From assembly GCA_937911965.1 (NCBI GenBank), contig CALDPL010000035.1, positions 1 to 5,524 of the forward strand: a DNA stretch of 5,524 nt. Direction: 5' to 3'. Positions 1 through 5,524 of the stretch are shown piece by piece. Each line of letters begins with the position of its first letter. Within the stretch, counting starts at the first letter, position 1. The notes under the pieces are model-generated. The model ran no database searches, had not been told where the DNA came from, and saw nothing but the letters and a program-made list of their open reading frames with translations. The position numbers and the translations under genes were made by a program. The DNA is from an uncultured Allomuricauda sp. Its GTDB lineage: Bacteria > Bacteroidota > Bacteroidia > Flavobacteriales > Flavobacteriaceae.

Positions 1-2876
1 AAATAGGGCTTGAGCTTGGGATGTTCCACCACCTGCCCGATCAATCGTTCCATCTCCCCCGATTCCTGTTCCGACAAATGGCCTTCGTGGACCAGCTCGA
101 GCAATACCCTGGGGAGCTCCCCGGCCGTTTGTATCCTGCTCAGGGCCAAATGGATCAGGTTGCCCAGGGCAATGGCCCGCATCCCGTCCTGTTCCCACAG
201 CCTTCCGGTCCTTGTGGAAATGACAAAGCGCGGGTCGTCCTTTGGGCGGGTGATATAGGGAATGTCCCCGGCCCGTGGCCCGGTTTCCCCTTCGTGCCCC
301 TGGGGACTGGGCGGACTCCCAATGCTGTAGACCCCTTCCCCTTGGGCGGGGATGCCCCGCTGCTGCAGGTACCATTCGAAAAGGTGGGCATAGGAGGCGG
401 TTTCCCCCAGGGTCCTGGGTTTCTTTCCTTTTTCGGTGATGATGTACAGGCCCAATACGGGACGGGTCAGGGCCACATAGAGGATGTTTATCGCGTCCAA
501 TACGGACTTATGTTCCTCTTCCAGGTGACATTCGGCGACCCCATCCCCATAGAGCAAAAGATCTTTTTTGTTGTTGACCAGCAGTTCCTCCAGGCCCAAC
601 TCGGCCTCCAGGGGCCCGGCGGGCACCCAGAGTTTGTCGCCGCCCCCCCTTCGTTCGTTCAGGGAGGTATTGGCAAAGGGAAAGATCACAAAGGGGAATT
701 CCAGGCCCTTGGCCTTGTGCACGGTCATGATCCTCACGGCATCCAGCCCATCGGGGGCGGCGATGGAAAGGGATTCCTTTTTGGCCTCCCAATACTTCAA
801 AAAGGTATGCACCCCGGGTCCCTGTGTTTTTTCGATATCCAGGACCTGGTCCATCAAAAACAGGATATGGGCGACGGAACCCTCAGCCAGATTGAACCGT
901 ACGATGGCATGTTCCAGAATGTTGAAGGTGGATTCCCCCTTGAGCCCTTGTATTTTAAAACCGTACTCCCGTGAAAGCAGCCGATCGATCTGCCGTAGGT
1001 GTTCCTCGATGAACCCGTGCCGGTCCCCCCGTCCCTTGGACAGGAACAACAGGACCCGGTATATGGCCATGGGGTCCCATTGGCTGTTGAAGAGCTGGAG
1101 GATGGAAATCAAGAAATCCACCTTTTCATCCGAGGCGAGCAACAGGGCCTCGGATGAAATGATGGGGATTTCCCTTTGGGCCAGAAAGTCGGCCAGCAGC
1201 CTTCCATTTTTGTTTTTGCGTACCAGGATGCAGATGTCCCCATGGGCATATCCCCGATCCAGGATTTCTGTTATGGCCCCCAGGGTCGCTTCACAATAGG
1301 CCTCGGTCCGTTCATTTCCATCCTCCTCCAGAAAGGTCAGTTGTACATGACCCCCGGGCCTGTTTGTGGTCTTTTGGTGGGAATCCCTTAAAAAGAGGTC
1401 CCTATAGGCCGGGTGCTCCAGAACAGGGGCAATGCTTTGGAAGAAATCGTTGTTGAATTCCACGATCTGGTCCCGGCTCCTCCAATTGGATTCCAGGGAA
1501 TTGATCTGGGGTTCCACCACAAAGGGATGGGATTCGCCGTTGATCAGGTCCAAGAGCCCTTCCGCCCTTCCGCCCCGCCAACGGTAGATGGCCTGTTTGA
1601 CATCCCCCACCAGGAACAGGGAGCCGAGCTGCCCGTTCCCCATCTCCCCCTCCAGGGCATTGGCGATCAAGGGACGCAGGTTGTCCCATTGCATCTTGGA
1701 AGTGTCCTGGAACTCATCAATAAAATAGTGGCGGTATTTTTCACCCATCCGCTCATAGATGAAGGGCACGGGCTGCCCCTTGATTTCCTTGGACAGAATG
1801 CGGTTCAGGGAGGAGATGGGAATCACGTCCCTCTGGAGTTCGATGTTCTTGATTTCCCGGGAAATTTCGTTCATAAGGGTCATGGGCAGGATGTTCCCAT
1901 AAACGTTTTTCAGGAAGTCCATGCGGCAAACCAATTGCTTGATCTCCCGGAATTCCCTTAGGAGAAGGGCGGACAGATCGCCGGCGTCCCGAGGGTCCTT
2001 GGCATAAAGGATTTTTCCGTTCTCCAGGTTTGTTTCCAGTTTGGTACCATAAAGTGCCCCGGGTCGGGTCTCCCCTTCGACAATCTTGATAAAGTGATTG
2101 GGCAGGTATCCACCTGGGAAATCCCCGTGTTCAAAGCCATGGGCCTGGATTGTTTGCAGCGCCCTTTCGGCCCCTTCCACAATTCTGGGCCGTAGGGCCT
2201 CCATTCCCCTTGCCAATTTGTCCTGAATGGCCTTGAAGTCCCCGATGCCCATGGAGCGTAGGGGTTCCAGGTGCTCCCAGTGGTTTTCCTGAAAGAGCAG
2301 TTTGCCCATTTGCATCAGGTCATAGGCTATGTCCCAGCTTTTGTCCTGGTCCAATTTTTCCAGGGAGAAATCCACCAAGACCCGGGTGAGCCCCACATCA
2401 CTGCCGGCCCGGTCCAACAATCGGCCCACGGCTTCCCCGAGGATGAGGTCCAGATCCAGTTCCACCTCGAAGTTCTGGGAGAGTTGGAGGTCCCTGGCAA
2501 AGGTCCTTACGATTTTATGGTTGAACTTGTCTATGGTGGAAATCTCAAAGAAGGAATAGTTGTGCAGAATTCGTTTCAGCACTTCTTCGGAGCGTTGGCG
2601 CAGCTCGTCCCCACTGAGGGACAGCTCCCGGCACAACTCCCGAAAGAGGGGTTCCACCCGCTTGGGAAGCTCCTGCTGGGCAAAGGCATGGAGGTTGTCC
2701 ATGATCCGGGATTTCATTTCATCCACGGCCTTGTTGGTGAAGGTGAGGGCCAGGATCTGCCGAAACTTGTTCGGGGAACTGTTGGCAAGCAGCAACTTGA
2801 TATAGGCCTTGGCCAGGGCATAGGTCTTGCCCGATCCTGCCGAAGCGCTGTATATTTTGAAATTGGAAACCTCCAA
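1..2876 (-). CDS. UvrD/RecB-like (AddA-type) ATP-dependent DNA helicase-nuclease, C-terminus cut by window edge
   Basis: The frame is open for 958 codons from 2876 to the left edge, and every superfamily 1A helicase motif is readable in order. These are Walker A ASAGSGKT (residues 11-18), LTFTNKAVDEM (44-54), STIDKFN (113-119), Walker B YFIDEFQDTS (384-393), GDVKQAIYRWRGG (424-436), NWRS (464-467), ICILVRKN, the late motif VHKAKGLEFP (719-728) and the arginine-finger motif YVALTRP (800-806). Near the end, GNLIHLAL with His909 looks like the start of a RecB-type PD-(D/E)XK nuclease domain; its Asp, Glu and Lys would lie beyond the window. Relatives act in ATP-driven double-strand-break processing as exonuclease V/AddAB-like enzymes in the cytoplasm. 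Bacteroidota members are usually a little over 1000 residues, so about 100 are probably missing. No ATG or GTG precedes Walker A after the in-frame TAA at 2898-2900. I chose TTG at 2876 (MEVSNFKIYSASAGSGKT); ATT at 2897 is an alternative. It is read divergently from the superoxide dismutase gene. The family call is secure; the recB versus addA name is not. Confidence 0.95.
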   Translation of the reverse strand, partial: MEVSNFKIYSASAGSGKTYALAKAYIKLLLANSSPNKFRQILALTFTNKAVDEMKSRIMDNLHAFAQQELPKRVEPLFRELCRELSLSGDELRQRSEEVLKRILHNYSFFEISTIDKFNHKIVRTFARDLQLSQNFEVELDLDLILGEAVGRLLDRAGSDVGLTRVLVDFSLEKLDQDKSWDIAYDLMQMGKLLFQENHWEHLEPLRSMGIGDFKAIQDKLARGMEALRPRIVEGAERALQTIQAHGFEHGDFPGGYLPNHFIKIVEGETRPGALYGTKLETNLENGKILYAKDPRDAGDLSALLLREFREIKQLVCRMDFLKNVYGNILPMTLMNEISREIKNIELQRDVIPISSLNRILSKEIKGQPVPFIYERMGEKYRHYFIDEFQDTSKMQWDNLRPLIANALEGEMGNGQLGSLFLVGDVKQAIYRWRGGRAEGLLDLINGESHPFVVEPQINSLESNWRSRDQIVEFNNDFFQSIAPVLEHPAYRDLFLRDSHQKTTNRPGGHVQLTFLEEDGNERTEAYCEATLGAITEILDRGYAHGDICILVRKNKNGRLLADFLAQREIPIISSEALLLASDEKVDFLISILQLFNSQWDPMAIYRVLLFLSKGRGDRHGFIEEHLRQIDRLLSREYGFKIQGLKGESTFNILEHAIVRFNLAEGSVAHILFLMDQVLDIEKTQGPGVHTFLKYWEAKKESLSIAAPDGLDAVRIMTVHKAKGLEFPFVIFPFANTSLNERRGGGDKLWVPAGPLEAELGLEELLVNNKKDLLLYGDGVAECHLEEEHKSVLDAINILYVALTRPVLGLYIITEKGKKPRTLGETASYAHLFEWYLQQRGIPAQGEGVYSIGSPPSPQGHEGETGPRAGDIPYITRPKDDPRFVISTRTGRLWEQDGMRAIALGNLIHLALSRIQTAGELPRVLLELVHEGHLSEQESGEMERLIGQVVEHPKLKPY

Positions 2877-2999
2877 GGAAAATATTTTTGTCGCAATTTA
2901 AGGATTCCCCATCTTAACTTAATATTGATTTACTGGATTATGTCTGTTAAAAGCCGTAATTTTACGGGAACCGAGTATTAACAATTAAATACATTGATT
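2877..2999. promoter_or_regulatory. Divergent intergenic region between helicase and superoxide dismutase genes
   Basis: This 123-nt A+T-rich gap separates two genes read outward, so it should carry both promoters. I see no full match to the Bacteroidota promoter (TTG, 17-23 nt, TAnnTTTG). The nearest -7-like words are TAATATTG at 2920-2927, one mismatch on the plus strand but without a well-placed TTG, and weak minus-strand candidates. A perfect dyad, CCGTAAttTTACGG at 2954-2967, lies 32 nt before the dismutase ATG. It could be a regulator site or a small leader hairpin, and nothing shows which. Neither gene has a strong Shine-Dalgarno sequence. On the minus strand GGGGAA lies just upstream of the in-frame TAA and the ATT at 2897, which keeps the ATT start possible for the helicase. 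Confidence 0.5.
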
Positions 3000-3608
3000 A
3001 TGGCTTTTGAATTACCAAAATTACCCTATGCCTATGATGCGTTGGAACCCCATATAGATGCCAGGACCATGGAGATCCACCACGGCAAACACCATGGCGG
3101 TTACACCGCCAATCTGAACAAGGCCATTGAAGGCACCGCCTTGGACGGAAAGGACATTCACGACATACTTTCCAATCTGGATATGTCCAATGGGGCCGTG
3201 CGCAACAATGGCGGCGGCTTTTACAACCACTCCCTCTTTTGGGAGATCCTGTCCCCAAATGGGGGGGGGAAGCCCAGTGGGGAATTGGCCTCGGCCATCG
3301 ATGCAGCCTTTGGCTCCTTTGACGGTTTCAAGGAAAAGTTCGCGGCCGCGGCCGCGACCCGTTTTGGGTCGGGATGGGCATGGCTTTGCGTCCACAAGGG
3401 CGGAAAGCTGGAAATCTGTTCCACCCCCAACCAGGACAACCCCCTAATGCCGAATTCGGGTTGTGAAGGCTATCCCATTCTCGGATTGGATGTTTGGGAA
3501 CATGCCTATTACCTGAACTATCAAAACAGGAGGCCGGATTATATCTCCGCCTTCTTCAATTTGATCGATTGGGAAAAAGTTGCCAAAAACTACGGCGACC
3601 ACAAATAA
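3000..3608 (+). CDS. sodA: Superoxide dismutase, Fe/Mn family, Mn-type signature
   Basis: The 202-residue protein is full length for the family, which converts two superoxide anions to oxygen and hydrogen peroxide. It has no signal peptide and should be cytosolic. The N-terminal hairpin begins [20 protein letters not shown]. Predicted metal ligands are His27 (in [11 protein letters not shown]), His77 ([13 protein letters not shown]), and Asp164 and His168 (DVWEHAYYL); the gateway tyrosine is Tyr35. The second-shell glutamine sits at Gln145 in TPNQDNP and glycine occupies position 73. That is the manganese arrangement rather than the iron one, although Fe/Mn-cambialistic enzymes occur in Bacteroidota. 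The usual GGHxNH is changed to GGGFYNH. I chose ATG 3000 because MAFELP matches the family start; a TTG two codons upstream would add only two residues. A run of nine G at 3261-3269 encodes Gly88-90. The gene looks monocistronic, ending at a terminator 24 nt downstream. Confidence 0.96.
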   Translation: MAFELPKLPYAYDALEPHIDARTMEIHHGKHHGGYTANLNKAIEGTALDGKDIHDILSNLDMSNGAVRNNGGGFYNHSLFWEILSPNGGGKPSGELASAIDAAFGSFDGFKEKFAAAAATRFGSGWAWLCVHKGGKLEICSTPNQDNPLMPNSGCEGYPILGLDVWEHAYYLNYQNRRPDYISAFFNLIDWEKVAKNYGDHK

Positions 3609-3631
3609 TTGAACCCAATATACAGGGAAGG

Positions 3632-3662
3632 AAAGTCGGGTACTCGGTATCCGGCTTTTTTT
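3632..3662 (+). terminator. Intrinsic terminator after superoxide dismutase gene
   Basis: AAAGTCGG at 3632-3639 pairs with CCGGCTTT at 3651-3658, with one G-U pair. The stem can extend through GTAC/GTAT (one more G-U) to a TCG loop, giving up to 12 pairs. A run of seven T at 3656-3662 follows directly. Position, stem and T-run all fit a rho-independent terminator for the dismutase transcript. Confidence 0.88.
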
Positions 3663-3684
3663 GTTTGCATAAAGCGAGGAAATA

Positions 3685-3755
3685 GAAAAGGGTGGAGAAG
3701 TCTCCACCCTTTTCGTCCCAAATCTTACCATAAACTTAACCTACTTATGCTATGG
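3685..3755. repeat. Hairpin-plus-box element, copy 1
   Basis: This copy starts with a perfect 14-bp inverted repeat: GAAAAGGGTGGAGA at 3685-3698 and its exact complement at 3701-3714, separated by AG. After two bases comes a 39-nt box at 3717-3755, beginning CCCAAATCTTACC and ending TTATGCTATGG. The box recurs 193 nt downstream with one difference. The hairpin could be a second or bidirectional terminator in this convergent region, but no long T-run follows it on either strand. I do not recognise the element as a named RNA family. The strand of any transcript is unknown. Confidence 0.75.
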
Positions 3756-3878
3756 CGGCACTAAAATACTGGGATTGTGTTAAATAACAAAGGGTTTTGA
3801 AAAAATATTTACGCTTTGTGGAAAAAAAGAATTGTGCAGTTCGTCGATAATATGGATAATACCTTGGCATTCAAACAT

Positions 3879-3948
3879 AAAGAAGGCGGAGCACGCTCCG
3901 CCTTCTTTCCCCAAATCTTACCATGAACTTAACCTACTTATGCTATGG
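3879..3948. repeat. Hairpin-plus-box element, copy 2
   Basis: This copy has the perfect 14-bp inverted repeat AAAGAAGGCGGAGC (3879-3892) and its exact complement (3895-3908), separated by AC. One base later comes the 39-nt box at 3910-3948, identical to copy 1 at 38 of 39 positions; the only change is A to G in CCATRAAC. Compared with copy 1, the stem differs at pairs 1, 4, 6, 9 and 14, and all five changes keep Watson-Crick pairing. Sequences outside the unit are not visibly similar between the copies. Function is not known. Confidence 0.75.
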
Positions 3949-4019
3949 TCCTCCAAATGTAAGCCAAGGGCTCCCCGACCGCATAAGTTTTTGGACGAAA
4001 CTCCCCAAAATGGGTTGAA

Positions 4020-4238
4020 GTGTACGCCCTGTGGATACAGCGCACCACAGCAAAGGAAAAGGATTACAATACATGCTTATTTCGGCCCAGCATTCTGTAT
4101 GTTCCCCCATGGTTTCATTGGGGTGTTTTGATTGAGGTTTTTGGATTATGGGATTTTTTGCCCTTGTACGATTTGTTGAACAATGTCTTCAAGATTGAAC
4201 CAAACATGCGGCATATGGTGCAAGAGGAACAGAATTAG
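4020..4238 (+). CDS. Doubtful small ORF, 72 codons, unknown
   Basis: This frame opens with GTG and reads to TAG at 4236-4238. The frame itself is open a little further back, to a TAA at 3984-3986. The predicted peptide is rich in Trp, Phe and Leu (for example FHWGVLIEVFGLWDF) and ends in a charged tail, MRHMVQEEQN. I recognise no domain. There is no ribosome binding site, no clear promoter and no neighbour to suggest a role. It could be a decayed remnant of a larger gene or a chance frame; chance is more likely. Confidence 0.15.
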   Translation: MYALWIQRTTAKEKDYNTCLFRPSILYVPPWFHWGVLIEVFGLWDFLPLYDLLNNVFKIEPNMRHMVQEEQN

Positions 4239-4317
4239 CACATATTTTGAAAAGTGCGATGTACTTCGAGGTGTCGATTTATTTAGGTTCCCTTGGCTTC
4301 GATAGTTAATTGTTTAC

Positions 4318-5184
4318 CTACCTATAATTTAATTCAAAAATCGTTTTACCGACCAGTTTTCCATTTTCGATTATTTTCTTGAAGACTATGTTTCCTTGGA
4401 AATCGTATTCGTACCCAAAGGCTTTAATTTGACCAATTTCTTGGCCGTTTCGGCCGATGATGAACCGCTTGACCACATCTCCTCGGGAATTATATTCAAG
4501 AAAGGTGGTGTGGGTTACGATATTGTCAGGGTTTATAATTTCTGTTTTTGTTAAATATCCCCTTTTATCATAATGGTTTTTTACATAATCTCCTTGGTAG
4601 TATTCCCCTGAATCACTAGGGTAGTCAGGGGAAATGCTTCGAGCGGTGACCAATCTGCCTTTGCGGTCATAGTTTAATTCTTCGAAAGAAACCATTCCAG
4701 AAGAAATCCTATGTTTTTTTACTTCAACATTGTTGTTCTTTGTGTCGTACTTGAAGGATAGAACAAAAACCAAATTACCACTTTCGAATTCATTTATTTT
4801 TAACAATTTACGCTTATTGTCATAAAAATACTCTGTCCTATCCTTTCTGCCGTATACGTCGGATTCAATGGAGGTCAAAAGTTTATCTTCATAATGGAAT
4901 TCGGTAACTATAGGGGTTTTCCTGTTGTTGGGATACACAAACAGGTCTTCTTGCCTTCGGATTTTGTTTTCATTGTTTAAAAAAATGGTGTTTACGGACC
5001 TAAAAAATTCTGCATTGTCCGTATTCAGGGAATCACTGTCATAACCAATTTTGGTTACCACCATTTTTTCCACCTTTCCCTTCAAGCCGGGAATTGTTTC
5101 AAGCTCAAACTCTTTTATTTGTAAGGGCTTGCAAGCGACCAAAAGGGCCACCAATAGTATATAGCCTACAGCTGTTGTCTTCAT
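4318..5184 (-). CDS. Lipoprotein with YD-like repeats, function unknown
   Basis: The 288-residue product starts MKTTAVGYILLVALLVACKP, a type II signal peptide with lipobox LVAC and Cys18 as the lipidated residue, so it should be exported and membrane anchored. The residues after Cys18 (KPLQIKEFE) lack the acidic cluster of the Bacteroidota surface-export signal, so an inner-leaflet or periplasm-facing position is possible. The mature part carries about seven degenerate units of the form aromatic-Y-[DN]-xx-G-x-[LVI]: YFYDNKRKLLKI (119-130), FKYDTKNNNVEV, LNYDRKGRLVTA (170-181), NHYDKRGYLTKT (203-214), LEYNSRGDVVKR (229-240) and YEYDFQGNIVFKK (258-270). They are spaced about 21-33 residues apart and resemble Rhs/YD beta repeats. 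I chose ATG 5184 because it gives a proper signal peptide; an ATG at 5241 would add a 19-residue charged leader that spoils it. A GGAAG lies upstream. The gene is markedly A+T richer than the genes at the left, suggesting acquisition by transfer. Confidence 0.88.
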   Translation of the reverse strand: MKTTAVGYILLVALLVACKPLQIKEFELETIPGLKGKVEKMVVTKIGYDSDSLNTDNAEFFRSVNTIFLNNENKIRRQEDLFVYPNNRKTPIVTEFHYEDKLLTSIESDVYGRKDRTEYFYDNKRKLLKINEFESGNLVFVLSFKYDTKNNNVEVKKHRISSGMVSFEELNYDRKGRLVTARSISPDYPSDSGEYYQGDYVKNHYDKRGYLTKTEIINPDNIVTHTTFLEYNSRGDVVKRFIIGRNGQEIGQIKAFGYEYDFQGNIVFKKIIENGKLVGKTIFELNYR

Positions 5185-5247
5185 ATCATTTTTTTCTTCC
5201 AATTTCAGAACCTTTTGGCGCGCACCGGTTCGATTCCCCATGTTCGC

Positions 5248-5457
5248 CTACAAGTTCCCCCTTGGGTGCGGCCGCCCCACTTTTTTGATAACCTCGGTTG
5301 CATGGGCCTTGTCACCCATCGGGCCGAAGTCAATCTCCTCTTTGGAGAACCCATGATTCATTGAAGTCATTTCGGGGATTTCCGAATCTTTCTAACAGTT
5401 CCAGGCCAACAAGGCCAGAAACAACATGGGAAATATGGATCTTGGTTGTTTGGGCAT
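5248..5457 (-). pseudogene. Small lipoprotein reading frame interrupted by an amber codon
   Basis: From ATG 5457 the frame encodes 21 residues that look like a lipoprotein signal: the charged start MPKQPR, a hydrophobic stretch MLFLALLAWN, and Cys21. The next codon is TAG (5392-5394). The same frame then continues for 47 codons, starting KDSEIPEMTSMNHGF, passing through KEEIDFGPMGDKAHATEV and ending PHPRGNL at TAG 5248-5250. The downstream part is charged and protein-like. If the TAG was once CAG (Gln), the mature N-terminus would read C-Q-K-D-S-E, close to the Q-K-(D/E)2 surface lipoprotein signal described in Bacteroidota. It ends 63 nt before the YD-repeat lipoprotein, so the two could share a transcript. 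The interruption may be a true mutation, recoding or a sequence error. Alternatively, translation could restart at the internal ATG codons near 5364 or 5355. No family is recognised. Confidence 0.5.
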
Positions 5458-5524
5458 TTGATGATACTTTGATGTTTATCGATCTGGCGGGGAACCTTTT
5501 ATCGATCACGGCAACGTCCTCCAA
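5458..5524. other. Unassigned right edge, upstream of the interrupted lipoprotein frame
   Basis: On the minus strand one frame is open from the right edge (EDVAVIDKRFPARSINIKV...) and continues to a TGA at 5330-5332. Its later part only shadows the lipoprotein frame. The first 20 or so codons could be the tail of a gene lying outside the window, or chance. I see no TAnnTTTG promoter word here. Confidence 0.3.

Larger units (their letters stand above)
3609..4317. other. 0.7-kb convergent intergenic region without a confident gene
   Basis: Genes on both sides read into this stretch. It holds the dismutase terminator, the two hairpin-plus-box elements, an A+T-rich 120-nt spacer between them, and from about 3950 to 4317 sequence with only a doubtful short reading frame. 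I saw no tRNA, insertion-sequence ends or promoter that I could defend. No clear hairpin-plus-T-run terminator is visible for the minus-strand lipoprotein gene ending at 4318. A 99-codon frame at 3832-4131 runs through the second hairpin and is very probably not a gene. Confidence 0.6.

Noticed and set aside
21..974. Plus-strand frame of 317 codons, and other long plus-strand frames at 568-1299, 1413-1961 and 2271-2981
   Set aside because: They lie antisense to the helicase, whose minus-strand frame shows every expected motif in order. The plus-strand translations are low-complexity (Gly/Pro/Phe/Gln rich) and change frame along the region.
3342..3355. Overlapping palindromes GCGGCCGCGGCCGC
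   Set aside because: They encode the Ala-rich FAAAAATRF stretch, a normal part of the dismutase fold, so codon choice explains them.
3685..3948. CRISPR array or integron-type recombination sites
   Set aside because: There are only two copies, the spacing is far longer than a CRISPR spacer, no cas or integrase gene is present, and the stem sequences differ.
3832..4131. Plus-strand frame of 99 codons
   Set aside because: It runs straight through the second perfect inverted repeat and its conserved box, has no start context, and encodes nothing protein-like.
5222..5240. GGTTCGATTCCCC, resembling a tRNA T-loop
   Set aside because: Only two of the five T-stem pairs form and there is no acceptor, D or anticodon arm around it, so it is not a tRNA. 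A fragmentary attachment-site remnant cannot be shown.
5185..5241. Upstream extension of the YD lipoprotein to ATG 5241
   Set aside because: The 19 extra residues are charged and would precede the signal peptide, while ATG 5184 gives a standard lipoprotein start.

Overview
The window looks like chromosome from a marine-type member of the Bacteroidota, most likely Flavobacteriaceae. The basis is the style of the RecB/AddA-like helicase, the flavobacterial-type superoxide dismutase, Bacteroidota-style lipoprotein signals, and weak or absent Shine-Dalgarno sequences. Judged by eye, the two housekeeping genes are fairly G+C rich, while the lipoprotein gene on the right is clearly A+T rich.

Layout: (1) 1-2876, minus strand: a UvrD/RecB-type DNA helicase, open through the left edge and cut off just as its C-terminal nuclease domain begins. 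(2) 2877-2999: a short divergent intergenic region with a small perfect dyad. (3) 3000-3608, plus strand: an Fe/Mn-family superoxide dismutase with Mn-type signature residues, followed by a clear intrinsic terminator. (4) 3609-4317: a 0.7-kb convergent intergenic region with no confident gene. It holds two copies of a structured element, each a perfect 14-bp inverted repeat followed by a 39-nt box that is nearly identical in both. (5) 4318-5184, minus strand: an A+T-rich gene for a lipoprotein with YD-like repeats. (6) 5248-5457, minus strand: a short lipoprotein reading frame just upstream of it, interrupted by an amber codon immediately after the lipobox cysteine. (7) 5458-5524: unassigned sequence.

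The helicase and the superoxide dismutase are conserved maintenance genes (recombinational DNA repair and oxidative defence) read divergently. The two lipoprotein frames lie in tandem on the minus strand and look like accessory, envelope-associated genes. The most interesting signals are the paired hairpin-plus-box elements, whose stems differ at five base pairs that are all compensated, and the amber-interrupted lipoprotein frame. No CRISPR array, insertion sequence, rRNA or intact tRNA was seen.
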